This document shows, one piece after another, positions 23,657 through 36,297 of a stretch of 64,000 nucleotides of DNA (positions are counted from its first letter, which is position 1; each line of letters opens with the position of its first letter). The DNA is taken from contig NC_066610.1 of assembly GCF_905475345.1 (NCBI RefSeq), positions 782,386-846,385 of the forward strand, read 5' to 3'. The notes under the pieces are model-generated. The model saw nothing but the letters and a program-made list of their open reading frames with translations, was not told the DNA's origin and searched no databases. Both the position numbers and the translations under genes were made by a program. The DNA comes from Vespula vulgaris (taxonomy: Eukaryota > Arthropoda > Insecta > Hymenoptera > Vespidae).

Positions 23657-25614
23657 CTGAAAAGAAAAAAAAAGAATAATAAAATATAATAAAAAATGAT
23701 ACTGGATGAAGTACTCGGATATGATGCAAAACAAAGGAAAGAAAAAAAGAAGTTACGAATAAAGCTCTCTTACGGTTAGTTCTAAATTAGATTAAATTAT
23801 ATTACGTAAAATTAAGTAGACAACATTTTTTTAAAAGTTCTTCATTTTTTAAACTGTTCAATCTCTTTGAAATGTAAAACAAAATATCTTCATAATATAT
23901 ATGTGTTCTCTAAAATTTGAATGGAAATTATTCTGCGATTTCGTTAATTTTAACGATTGAAATATGCATCGCCATTTTAAAAATGTATGTTCAATAATCA
24001 ATTTGAAATTGTCTTCAGCAATATCGGCAATGGTACTGATAACAACTATAAATCTTACACAAATGTATATGACAAAAATATCAAATTTTTGATCCCAAAG
24101 AAATAAAGATCGCAATGAAATAAATAAATAACATATGTATTATTACCAAGTACAAGACCAGTTTCTATATCATTAAATGTAAATATTTATATATTACATT
24201 TACGAATACAAAATCATTAAGAACAATATATAGATAAAGTTCGTTTTGAAAGAAAAAAGATATTCGATAAATAATATCGTCTTTATTTAAATCGTATATT
24301 TTTGCATAATTAAAAATAACTATTTTATAAAATATATAATATATGTAAGTACTTAACATATCTTCCTTTTGTATTCAATAAATAATCTATAATAAAGGAA
24401 CTTATTTCCTAAATATTTAATAATTAGTAATAAATACTGGTAATAATTATTATTACACTTAAATAATTATTAATAAATACTAATAACAATTATTACTATA
24501 TCTATCCTTTACTAACTAATTTACCATCAGTCGATATCAAACAATTATCTATCTTTTTACAATAGGTTAAGTATTGTCTTCGTAGCTCCCGTAAATAAGG
24601 TAGAAACCTATATGGCCCGTAATATCACTTGATGGTAAGGTAGAAAACCGTAAATTTATTTCGGATGGTAAGAAATCACATCGGAAATTAATAAATACAA
24701 ATCTTAACAAAATTATTAAATATAAAAATGTGTATACCTATTTTTTTTTTTATATCATACATTCCATTATACTTAACACATTTATCTGCTTATTAATGCA
24801 ATTAACTTCGTATAAATGATAAATGTTCCGTATTAAATCAATTTTTATATTTTCAGAAATACTGCGTATGCAAGCTGACAATCATACCACGTTGATAAGC
24901 GTTAATTCTCGTGTGATCAGTAAAGTTTAAGTAACATTGAGCATGGTTAGTATTTGAATGAATGTTGTCATCTACTATATACGATGTCATCTACTAAAGA
25001 ACTGAGTTAGAAAAAGGTTATATAGTGCTATATAATACAAAGAAGGTAACGTTAATTTCTTATTATTTAAATAGTATCTGTAATTTTTATTTTGTTTTTA
25101 TTTTACTCTTTTATTTTTGTAATTTAATTGATGATCGGGCAGTGATATTCTTTCTGTATATAATTGGAATGCAGTTTTTCGTGTTTTAACTTGGTTATGT
25201 TTTGATTCTTATTATTTATTATATCTGACAATGACAGAAGTTATTATGATAGGAATGATTAAGAAAATAAAAAAATAAAGTAAATCGTTACTATAGAACT
25301 TATTCTGTTATTTCAGAAGTTGCCAGCAAGGTTAGGATTGAAAGTTCATTCGATACATTGGTAGTATAAACTACTACACCTTTATGTTTTTGAAAAACAA
25401 GGTTAGTGAGATCGGATGAAATTTATTCAAATAAGATAGTAAGTAATAAAAATATTGATAGAATTATCTCTATGTATTGATTTCAGTATTCTTAATTTGC
25501 TATTCAATGATTTTATAATATGCAATTTGAAATGTAAAGAGAATAAATATCACAGAAAACATTGCTAGAAGAAATGCGTTAGGTTTTGAAGTTCCACAGT
25601 TTCTTATTGAAATT
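23657..25614. other. 5' flank of the minus-strand OR and start of unit B
   Basis: No gene seen. The first part should hold exon 1 and the promoter of the minus-strand OR; no convincing ATG with an in-phase donor was found. From 24.3 kb onward it nearly duplicates 47.5-48.8 kb and is much further from the start of unit A. A short AT-rich inverted-looking AATAATTATTATT region lies near 24,440. Confidence 0.5.
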
Positions 25615-26320
25615 GTAAAAGCCACGAACAATGTTTTATATGGGATAACTACAAAGATAGTAAAAAGAATGGAAACAAGACTTCGAAGAAGGAAGGAGGA
25701 GCTGTCTGAAACACTGTTTTCTGACGGTAAGACTATTAAACATATAAAAATATTGTCTCCTAGACAATATTATCAATCGACTATTAGAATGTTCTGTTCA
25801 AGTTATAAGATACAATGATTATAACCTAGATATTATAAAAAAATCTATCTGTACAATTTTCTTCCATATAGTATCAACGGATGACAAGCTGCTTCAAAAT
25901 TTTTCTTCGAGCAACTGGTGTAAATATAAAATAGTTAGAGCAAAGCTTTATCTACAAGACTTCTTTACCTGAGCTTGTTACGTTGATTGTAAGGCTACTT
26001 TATAGAAATTTCAATGTATTGAAGGCTACTTATAGTAAATTCAAATATATTGAAAAGATGTCTCGCAGAGAAAACACAATGTAAATGAATTATTCAATAA
26101 CACTGTGTGAATAAGTGTATCAAAAAATGTATTTATGGAGTCCTATATATTGAAACTTGATGTATATGATGTCATTATATTTACTGATGGTAATACAGGC
26201 AGGTTGAAAAAGCTAAGAGGTAAAATAACCATACTGAAAGAACTGGACAAGCAGAAAGTTAATAAAGTACAGCTACAAGCCGAAATATTGTCTAAAATGA
26301 TAAGATTTTTGGAAAGATGA
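25615..26320 (+). mobile_element. Decayed Mutator-like transposase fragment, unit B
   Basis: Same relic as at 1930-2629. Here the first half reads ITTKIVKRMETRLRRRKEEL then SETLFSDGKTI before an insertion of about ten bases breaks the frame. The second half (26,135-26,320) is open: MESYILKLDVYDVIIFTDG, then NTGRLKKL. It is close to the unit C copy (49,248) and clearly further from the unit A copy. Confidence 0.65.
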
Positions 26321-26938
26321 AAGAGAATTTATTTGGATAATACAGAAGAAGATAGACATTACAGTGATGAATGGTTTTAACTTGTTTTTACTAAAACGTA
26401 AGTTTTTATTTAAATTACTTTTTATTCACAATTTCTCAAAAACTTTATTTTTTTAAACAATTGATCCTGCTTTCTCTGGATATGTATTTAAGTATGTACA
26501 CGAGTTAGTGAAGATTAACATCTATTTTAATGCATATTTTCCAGTTATTTTCTACACTGAGAAAGAAGGAATCGAAATTTCAATACGACATAGTTATAGT
26601 CAAAAGAAATTGTATTTTAGTAAATCTGGATTTCTCGATGACCGATAGGACAATATTTATATATAATATTTCCATTGTTTTTCATGTTGCGGTGATTGTG
26701 AGATTCAATGAGAAAATAAAATCGACTACAACTATTAACATTCGAAGTCTGCAATAAATCTGTCCAAGGAAATGCTGAAATTAAAGGAAATTCGAACTTT
26801 GTCTTTTACATACGTATTTATATATATGTGCATTTTAATATTTTTTTTTAAACGAAATTTCTATAGTAAGAGTAAGTCAGCGACGAGATGAAATGAAAAT
26901 GAAATGAAAAAAAGAAAATGAATACGAAAAAGAAAGAT
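26321..26938. other. Short spacer, unit B; site of a deletion relative to A and C
   Basis: No gene seen. An open frame of 75 codons at 26,530 is also open in C (49,648) but has no recognisable family. At about 26,938 the sequence passes from a phrase ending AGAAAGATATATAA directly into the conserved block. Unit C has about 930 bp more at this point. Confidence 0.5.
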
Positions 26939-28720
26939 ATATAAGTTGGAACGTTGTACGAGTTTACGATGTGCCAGACTCTTCGAAGGATAGAGAAGGA
27001 AGATGATACTGTACAAGAACGTTTCTGCCATTAAAATATACCGTCGTGCGTTATTAACTGCTGATCTAGTTCGAAATAATTTTGTTTTTAACAAAAAAAA
27101 ATCTTTTCCGTTTGATTTGCGAAGAAAAACAAGAAAACCATGCCAACGTGGAGAGGATATGTCACCAGCACACGCTCAAAATACTAAATGGAAATAAGTT
27201 CGAAACAAAGTATTATCATTTATGAGGGATGAAATCGACCAGAAATACGTCTTCGACTAAGTTGATTGAAACGATTCATTGGAAGATTACAAGCCTCGAG
27301 AAAGAAAAAGATAACAAAGCAATAATTACGTAATTCCAACAGATTGTATAATTAAAGTAATTAAACGATCATGATTACATAGATTTTTAATAATCTTCCG
27401 AAAAAAAAAAAAATAAAAATAGATGTTCCAGTTTAAAATTTATAGATTGCCAATTGATTTTTTTGATTTATAGATTGATGATGAAAAGTTATAGATTAAG
27501 ATTCGACAATGTGGGTAAAACGTATTAAAAATAATGGATGGATAAAATGATGCAACAAACGATTCATAGTTCGTGTGTTAGAACAGAGGAGATTCGATAA
27601 TATTGTCAACAAGTAAAAAATACGAAGCTTCTAGCGATATCCTTTGTCTGTTGTAAGTCAATTTCAAAATTTTAATTTAATAATGCTCCGGTTTATTTAT
27701 GCAGTTTCAAATTATTCGAACGGAAGCATCAAATACACAAAAAATAAAATTAACAAGACATGTGTTCCAAATGAGAAAGAGGAAACGTTACGATAACGAA
27801 TGAAACGTTGATTCTTACGAGAAATTCTCAATTTCAAATGCATACTCTTACATCGCAAAGATTCGTTTGCTTGTGGGAAAAATTCTCGAATCAAAATTCA
27901 AAACGATATTCGAAATGCTTACGATCATTGAACAGGTATTAAAAAAAAAATGTCTATCCATTATAATAGATGAAAATGAAATTTTATTCGATATAATAAT
28001 TAATATTATCCTTTTCGAAATATTTTTGTGGCTGTCAATATTATTTCATCTTGGACTGAACAATCGTTCGTCATGGTCCAAAACAGAAAGTAAATTGCGT
28101 AGATCACGCTTTTTTAACACTATTATGCTGTTTTAACACTATTATGCTTATCTAACAGCATATTATGCTGTTTAGAAAAATGTTTTAAACAAAACGAGAC
28201 CATCGATTTTTATGTCTACTTGCAAGTGACAACTGAGGATCATTTGGACCCAAAAGGAAGAAGAGGGAGAGCGAATTCAAAGATCTATGGATCAATATAT
28301 TTAAAAAATTTATCAAAAGCGTCGTTGTCACATAAACGAAGTCTGGAAAATTCTTGATGTAGTTTTAATAAGATTTTGTTATCTTTTTAAATGACATTTT
28401 AAAGTCAGAAAAGAATTTTACTTTTATCCGATTGATTCTTGAAAGAGAATATACTTAGCTGGTTTTATGCACTAGAATATTTTAATAGTATAAGTGTATA
28501 CTATTATGTATTATCAAACTCAAAATAAACCTTTCTCGGGCTCAATCGCATACAAAGAAGGTTTTTTGTAAGTAGATGTCCAGTTTCGTTGAATTTGTTT
28601 AGAATTGTTCATATTTGCGTGTAAATTTCACATGAAACGTGAAATTTTATTACTGATGAAGTTATTATAAAAAATTGCGGTTATCAAATTTTGTTCAAAT
28701 TTTACTCTTAAAAAGTTTAC
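26939..28720. repeat. Conserved non-coding block, unit B copy
   Basis: Counterpart of 4.32-6.10 kb. Unique to B is a small tandem duplication at about 28,112-28,148 followed by a near-perfect palindrome centred on CAGCATATTATGCTG. Confidence 0.6.
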
Positions 28721-31265
28721 TCCCAAAAGTCTTTTCTTTAGCTACTATTTATAGACACATAATGAACTATAAACATTAAATACAATTTATTATAGTTTAT
28801 TATTCGAATGATAAGTTTATCATTGTAAATTTAAAAATTAAAAATTGCAAATTTATTATCACACATTTATAAATAATTAATATATTATTAATATATAATT
28901 TATTTTTTAAAATATTAAATTTAGTAGCACACATTTCAATATATTAGTACACGAGTTATATATTATATTCAAAATCGAATAAAATAATAATAATAATAAT
29001 AATTTGAGTTGAATCATTGTACATTCGAAATTTTCAAAATGGCATCCATTCAATCGTTAAAAATTATTTTTAAATTAAATTATTTTTAAGACTAATCGAA
29101 TCGAATCGAATCGAATTGAAATAGAATAGTTTATGGATAATATGAAAATGTTTTTGAATGTTAAAAATTGTTAATAAAAAGAAAGATTATTGTATTTTCT
29201 ATAAAATGACGTTCGGTTTATGGAAACATCAATTATTCGTTTAAAAAAATTAATTAAATTGTCCTATTGATTCCATTAAAATTCTTGTTGAACAGTTTTG
29301 TCAAACATTTGTGAAGTTATTTTGTTTCGTTTTCAATTTTATGCGAATTGTTTATCATAATTTAATAGCATTATCTTTATAAAATAAAAAAAGAATCTAA
29401 ATGAAACAATGTAATATGATATATTAATTATAAATATAAGTTAAATAAGAAAAATGAAATCTAAATATGATGTAACTTATTAATATGATAAATATGATGT
29501 AAAAAAATATACTCAAGTAAGGGCTTTCTCTATCCTTTTTTCAAATTTCTCTTTTTAACAATTACAAAAACATTTTTTTATAAAAATTAATCTAAAACAA
29601 ACATATGGATGGAAAAATATTTTTTGTATTTATTGTAAGAAGTATTTTGAAAAATAAGTAGACAATAATTTTTTGATATTCACGAACATGGATAGAAACA
29701 ATAATGATTAAGACAGCGAGGTAAGAAAGAAGAAAATAGAAAAATAAAAATGGAATACGAGAATAGTAATGAAATAAAAATTATCAACAGATTAAAAACA
29801 AAATAACTTCAAAAAAGAATTTACTACGCGAACTCAGCAGATAATTAAATAACTTTCTGTCTTTTTTTTCCTTTTTAAACGAATAATAAAATCAAAAGAG
29901 GAGAAAAATAGAAAAGAAGAAATTGAACAAGATATCAAAACCAAGTTTTAATCATTTAGTGTCGACTTAATTAATTAATGAAAATAAAAGTCTCATTTAA
30001 TTACTCTTCTATTTAAAATACAAATAGAAAGCAAAAGTAGAAGAAAAAAGAGAAAATCAAAAAAATCAAATGTTCATATCTTACTTTCATGATAATTCTG
30101 TTTATTGTTCCTTCATAAGATTGCTTGCGACTGACGATAATAATTGCATAAACTCTCTTACGAACAGACAGCGAAAGAAAGAGAGAGAGAGAGAGATTGG
30201 TAGATAGATAGAGCTTTTCTTCGAAAATTTATTTTCAAATTAAAACTTAATATAAACTTGTATCGTTCATCATCCTTGTCTCTATCATCTCCCTGAATAT
30301 TTTATAATTCTGTTCGCTCATGAATTAAAAGTTCGGCAGTTGGAAAACATTTTTTTGTAATAATATGTAAGGGTAATTTTGAAGATATATGAGGTGGAAA
30401 AGAACGAAAAGTTTTAATGATATACCATAAAAACAATGACAACGACGAAGAGGACGATGACATTTTCATTACTAGAGATAGTTCGGTTTTGTATATTTTA
30501 AAACTTTTCAAACGTAAAACCTTCTTCGTGATATAACTTCTAATGTTTTTCTTCCTACTTCTTTTTTTTCATTTCTTTGCGAGGAACATATTACACAAGA
30601 GTCGAAAGAAAAAGCGAAGTAGTCGAGTTTATGTAAGCTATCGAATATTGTGTATATCCTGTCGCCTGATCTCTATATTTTCCATTTTATTTCGATAATT
30701 TCATTTTTTTTTTTAATATTTTATATTCATTTTATTCATGTTTTTAAAACATTTTTTAAATATTTTTATAAAACAAATCTTTTTATGTAAAATATTGTAT
30801 AATAATTCTATGAAATTATTTTATATACTTGTGTGTGTGTGTGTGTGTGTAAATAATTGTTTATATCGTGTCGCCTGGTCTCTATATTTTAAATGACATT
30901 ATTTTAATACCGTGTACGTAGTATTTCAAATTGTTATCGTATTTTAATACAATATAACTATATATACATATATAATATTTTAAATTATATACTGTATTTT
31001 TCAAAATACATTGTTTTCATTATATATACATTATATTTCAAAGTAATTGGAGTATTTCTTTCTTTTTTCATAAAATTTTATCATCAAAAATATTTCCACA
31101 ATTGACCAAATTAATTCTTATTCTTTTTTTTTCCTACAAATTTCATCATCGAGAGAATATCCTCACTGTTTATACGATTAATTTCTTTTATTTTTCATGG
31201 AATTGTTCATCGATAAAACCGTTTGTCTGAATTAATTTGCTTTTTCCATTTTTTTTTTTTTTCAG
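28721..31265. other. AT-rich spacer, unit B
   Basis: Counterpart of 6.1-8.65 kb at a few percent difference. AAT run at about 28,984-29,003, AATCG repeat at about 29,095-29,116, GA run at about 30,178-30,195, GT run at about 30,830-30,850. No gene seen. Confidence 0.5.
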
Positions 31266-32556
31266 AACATCATATTATGCTACTCGTTATATCTACGCGA
31301 GTGATACAACATTTCAAAAGGGAAGAAAATCTAAAAAATTGCATTTGACTTCAAGAAAATTTGCTATATTATCACTTACCACTTTCACCGACGTGAGTGC
31401 GATCTTTAATAATTGTTAACAATTATAAAAAAAAGAAAATTCTGAATACAAAGTGTTTCATTTTAAACGAGACAGTCAAATATCTGTAATCCTATTAACC
31501 CTTTGACAAGTTTGCAAAGTCGTCCAATAATCAAACGTCACTATGGATGTGCAGTCGAGAAAATATAAACGTAGAACGTTTGCGTTATAAAAACTAAAAC
31601 TTTATTTAAATACAACTAAATTTTTTGTCAAAATCCAAGAAAACATTCTGCTTTGTTTTGTTTACTTATGACTCGTTCTATATTCTTGGGATATCTTTCG
31701 AAACAGTCGACTATAGCTGATCAAATAGCACTTTTAGATATTTTGTATAGAGTATTATATCGTATAAAATATATAAAAGATTTTTTGATTCGTCTCGTAT
31801 TGAATTAGAAAGATTAAAATTCGTTCTGACTAGGCTATTATTCTCGATTGCGAATTTATTAACTAAATGGAAGATAAGATTTCATCGTTAATGATCTTTA
31901 ATTTTTTTTCAAACGTAATTTTAGTTCATTATGTCATCGTGTGGAATATCATTTAGAATGATAGACGAATACGAGCTTTTGAAAAAAAAATTTGGATGCT
32001 TATTTACTAATACGTGTCTGTAAAGAATTAATTTAAAAAAAATGTTTTAAGTAAAAATTGTTAGGTTAGGTTGTGAGAAAGAGAAAATTTAATATTCGTC
32101 GCAACTGTTTTGTAGAGTGCATCTTTGTCGAGGTACGGAAGTCAATATTTTTAAAAGAAATTTGTTATTTCAGGTGGAACAAAAGTTGTAGGGAATATCG
32201 ATACGAATTCAACGAGTATTTACAACGTACCATTTTGATCAATATTTCATCGAGTTATGGCGCTTTGAAGATTGACAAATTATATATTCGGGCATGTCTG
32301 TTAAGATGGAGGATTCTGTGTAATAGAAAATTAAAAAAAAAGAAAGAAAATTTGAAGAATACGTTCAGAGAAAAGAAAAAGCAAGAAAATGTTTCTTTTT
32401 GTGTTATAACTATGTGTTATCAATGTTTTGTGTTATAAATGTTATTATTAGTTTCCGTTAATTTTTTTTTTTTTTTAATTAAAAATTTTTGCTTTGTAGA
32501 TTATGAAAACAACGATGACTTATTTTTTAGTTCTATGAACGTTTATATGGACGTGA
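31266..32556 (+). pseudogene. 3' end of a dead odorant receptor (exons 6 and 7), unit B
   Basis: Counterpart of 8654-9945. The exon 6 relic is at 31,266-31,392 and keeps the two bases lost in A, so LHLTSRKFAILSLTTFTDV reads through to the GTGAG donor. The TGA replacing tryptophan and the internal deletion are shared with A. The last-exon relic begins at 32,500, reads IMKTTMTYFLVL and has the same TGA (32,536). Confidence 0.75.
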
Positions 32557-35500
32557 AATAAAATAGCCGAATTATATACATATATATATATATCAATAAG
32601 TATATAAAATGTTTACTATAATATATCGAATTGTTATTATATAAATAATGTATCAGTCATACTAAAATAAGAATAATTATATACTTATTATATAAAAATA
32701 TGTTAATAATAAATTTGTATTATACACTAGTATAATTAATTAAAAAAATATATCAGAATTAATCAAATTAATCAAAATTAAAATATCCTTTACTAATAAT
32801 TTTTAGATGTGTATCGATTGATGTTATTTTTTTTATAGAAAATTTAACATAAATATATCTGAAATTGTCCGCATAAATCAGAAATTTCCGGTATTCTAAA
32901 AAAACACAATAAAAAGGAAAAAAGAAATTTTAGATCCGTTTAAATTATTCGCAAAACTTATTATATTATTATAATATCATAGATCGATAATCTCCATTAT
33001 TAAAAAATAAGTTTCACACTTGTTTAAGTCTCCGCTAAACTTTCGACTAAACTGACAATTATTAAAAAAAAAAAATTGCAAAATTGTCCAGACAATCGTA
33101 AAACTTACCAAAGCATAAATTAGCAGCCACCATTATTTAAGAAAAAAAGTTCCAGAAAAAAAAATTCGTATAAATTTTTCGAAAAAATTACTAAAATTTA
33201 AACCAGCACTCTACCAAAAAAAAAAAAATCTGATCGCTACATACCGTAGCAATTTTCGTCATTAAAAAATAAAAAAAAAAAATCAAAATCGGTTATACTA
33301 AACAAAAAACTTTTCTTAAAGTAAACCACCAACCATACCGCCATTACTATAGCACTGCACACGTTATACCAATGCTAGCACATAATTTCTCTTACAAAAC
33401 ACATACCTCTTCAAACGATCATTACATTTTCACATTAAAAACACATTTATTCATTCAGCAAACGTTCGAGAAAAGACGTTCCACCTGTCAAAATAAAAAA
33501 ATAAATAAAAAATAATAAAAAACAAAAGAAGGGCGAACAAAAAATGTCTACCCATTAACTCGATCGAATATACGAAATAAAAAAAAAACCAAGTTGCAGA
33601 ATCGAAAAGAAAAAAAAAAAGAAAAAAACAAATAAGAAAGACAGAACGAAGTTAGACATACGACAGTAGGTAAGATAATTGCGATCCAAAAAAAAAGAAC
33701 GAAAGAAGACAGAAGCGAAATGACGAAGAATCAAAAGAAAGTTTCAAAAAGTTTCGTAAATAAAAAAATATTCAGCGGATCTTCTAAGCCCATTCATTCA
33801 CTCCCCACGAACTCTTCAAACTCTCTTTCGTTCCTGTCTTTTACCCCCACTCTTTATAACTTGCATCCTAACCTCTTATTATTGTCGCACTACACAATCT
33901 TTCATTCTCCAATTTATTGTCGCTCCATCGATACATTACTCGACTCGAGTTCGATTGATACGTTATTCTTTTCTATAGTATTCAATAACAAACGTTAATA
34001 AACAAACGAATAAAAAAAAAAAGATACGACGAATTCGAAAAGAAAGGATTGGTTAAGTTGAAGAAACTCACGTGACCTATATTTGGGATGTATCCAGAGG
34101 AACGGGTGACCATACATTTGTTGTTCTAAGAAAGAAAAATTTTTTTTTTGTTAATTTTTATCATGCTACGTCACGTTGTGCGAAAGGTGTGGAGTGGAAT
34201 ACGTTGAATGAATTGGGATAAACGTTTCCAGATAATCTTTTGTGAGAGAAAATAAAAGGAGAATTGAAACGAAGAGAACAAAAAAAGAAATCGTCCATCA
34301 CGACGTTTCATGATTTTAGTGATTAATTTCTTCTTTTTCTTTTGGGTTTTTTGTTTTCTTTTCTCAAATTATACAAAAATGAACCACACAAAAATTCGTA
34401 AGCTTGTAGTTTTAACGATCTGAATGTAAAATGTTTATCGGAAGTGCCTTTCAATGAGATTAATCGATTTTTTAAATTAAACCAGTGTGCATATGCGTGC
34501 CTGTTAAGTATATACGTATGTATATGTGTGCATGGGTGTGTGTAAGCGTGTAAGTGGGTATATGTGTATGTATACCATAGAGCTATAAAGAAGAAAAGTT
34601 CGGAAATATTTATGAAGTTCTATTAGAGAGATAACTGTTAAATAAATAAACCATAGGGTGTGTTCATTTAAGGAAAGTTATTTCCGATCGGTGTTTAGAA
34701 GTTACACTGTTTTTTTCTTTTAAGTGTCGTCCTTGTTAGTTATGGTGAATATATTTATTTTTATTTTTATTTATTATTCTTTTTTCTATTTCTTTTTCTT
34801 TTTTTAATCGGCTTTTTCTTTTTCAAGTAAGATTATAAAAAAATACAAGTTTGTGTGCACATGTGTCTTCTTTTGTTAAATAAATCACACGAAATTACAT
34901 GTTTTTTTTTGTTCAGTCTTTTTATTAAGTGAATCGTAACGACCGACGTACCTTTTTTTGCATCCTTCTTTCATTTATTTTGAAAGATATATTGAAAATG
35001 TTTTAATTTATGTTCACTTATAATAATTTTTGTAAGAATTATGTTAAAGATTAATTATAATTTTTATTAATACTATCTCTTATTTATTTTATTAATAATT
35101 TTCAGAATATTTTTTTTAGAAAAGTATTAAATATTTTCATATTTTTCATTACTGATATTTTTTATATGATATCAAATAATATTAGAAAGAATTTTAAATT
35201 ATTATACCGAAGAAGGAAACATTTGATCTTATCTTTTGTTTTTTTTTTTGTTAAATAAATATTAGTGTAAGTATAGTTCGGTCAAAAAAAAATATAGAAA
35301 TGAACAAAAAGAAGTATAAATAAAAATTTAATTAAGTAATAAATACGATGAAAATTGAAGAATTGAATAGAAAGAAAATAAAAAAAGCAATTAATTTGTT
35401 TCATCGCGTTGCATAAATTTCAGTTCCGAAATTTTTTTAATAATATGAAATTCACAAAATTAAATGTTTAAAAAAAGTTATAAGAATAAATGTATGTAAC

Positions 35501-36297
35501 GCAGTTCTACATATAATGTTGAACGAATTTATACGAAACTAAAAAAAAACTAAAATTTTTAATAAAACATAATTAAATAATTAATATAAAAATTAATTTT
35601 AATTAATAAATTACTTAATGATTATCGAATAAAAATGTAATTTGTATAGGAAGCTAGTGAAAAAATAATATGTAGGATAATTAAAAATTCTAATGCATTT
35701 CTACAAAATTCAGAAAGGTTATTAAAACAAAAGATGCAATACGAATTAAATTATTGCTAATTTAAAAAAAATTTGAGGAAATAAATTAAATAAAAGAAAA
35801 TTGAATAAACACGATTAGTTTATTTCATTGCATAGTTTTCAATCGAATTTCTGATTTGATTTGTTTTAATATTATGAAATTAATAAAATAAAACTTATAA
35901 AAATTAAGAAAAAAATGAACGAATAACATGTAAATAAAATCCACTGTATTTTTACGAAATTAAAGAAAAAATATTAATGAAAAAAAGAAATACAAAAAGT
36001 AAACGAGAAAATATGCAACAAAAATTATTAAATTTCTATGAAATTAATGAGTTTGTTAATTAATTAATTAATAAAAAAAAAGCAAACGAAAAAGAAATAT
36101 GCAATGAAAATTCAATCAATTAATCATTAAATTTCGAGAAAACAAATGGACTTAATTCACTTAACTAATTGATTAAAAAGAAAAAAAAAATGAGAAACAC
36201 AAAAACAAATAAAAAGATATATGAGAGAAATAAAAGATGTAAAAAAAAAAAAAGAAAAGGAAAGAGAATAAGAAAAATATGATAATCTTTGTTTCAG
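32557..36297. other. 5' flank and probable first intron of the plus-strand OR, unit B
   Basis: Counterpart of 9946-13,699. The AT run near 32,581 has shrunk to about six units. The exon 1 candidates at 33,720 and about 34,090 are conserved but not decisive. The frame opened by the ATG at 33,720 diverges in translation from copy A after a one-base indel, so it is not a conserved long ORF. Confidence 0.45.
33670..33682. promoter_or_regulatory. Shared upstream motif TAAGATAATTGC, unit B
   Basis: Same 13-base phrase as at 11,073, at the equivalent place in the duplicate. Confidence 0.3.

Larger units (their letters stand above)
1..24300. repeat. Tandem segmental duplication, unit A (about 23-24 kb)
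   Basis: Reading along the window, nearly every block from the left edge to about 24.3 kb reappears 22.6 to 24.3 kb further right in the same order and orientation. The offset shifts with indels: about 24,260 near position 146, 23,691 at 2444, 22,608 at 7694, 22,598 at 13,691 and 23,220 at 22,291. The left limit is arbitrary because the window starts inside the unit. The unit holds one intact plus-strand OR, one intact minus-strand OR, relic exons of two others and a transposase fragment. Confidence 0.9.
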
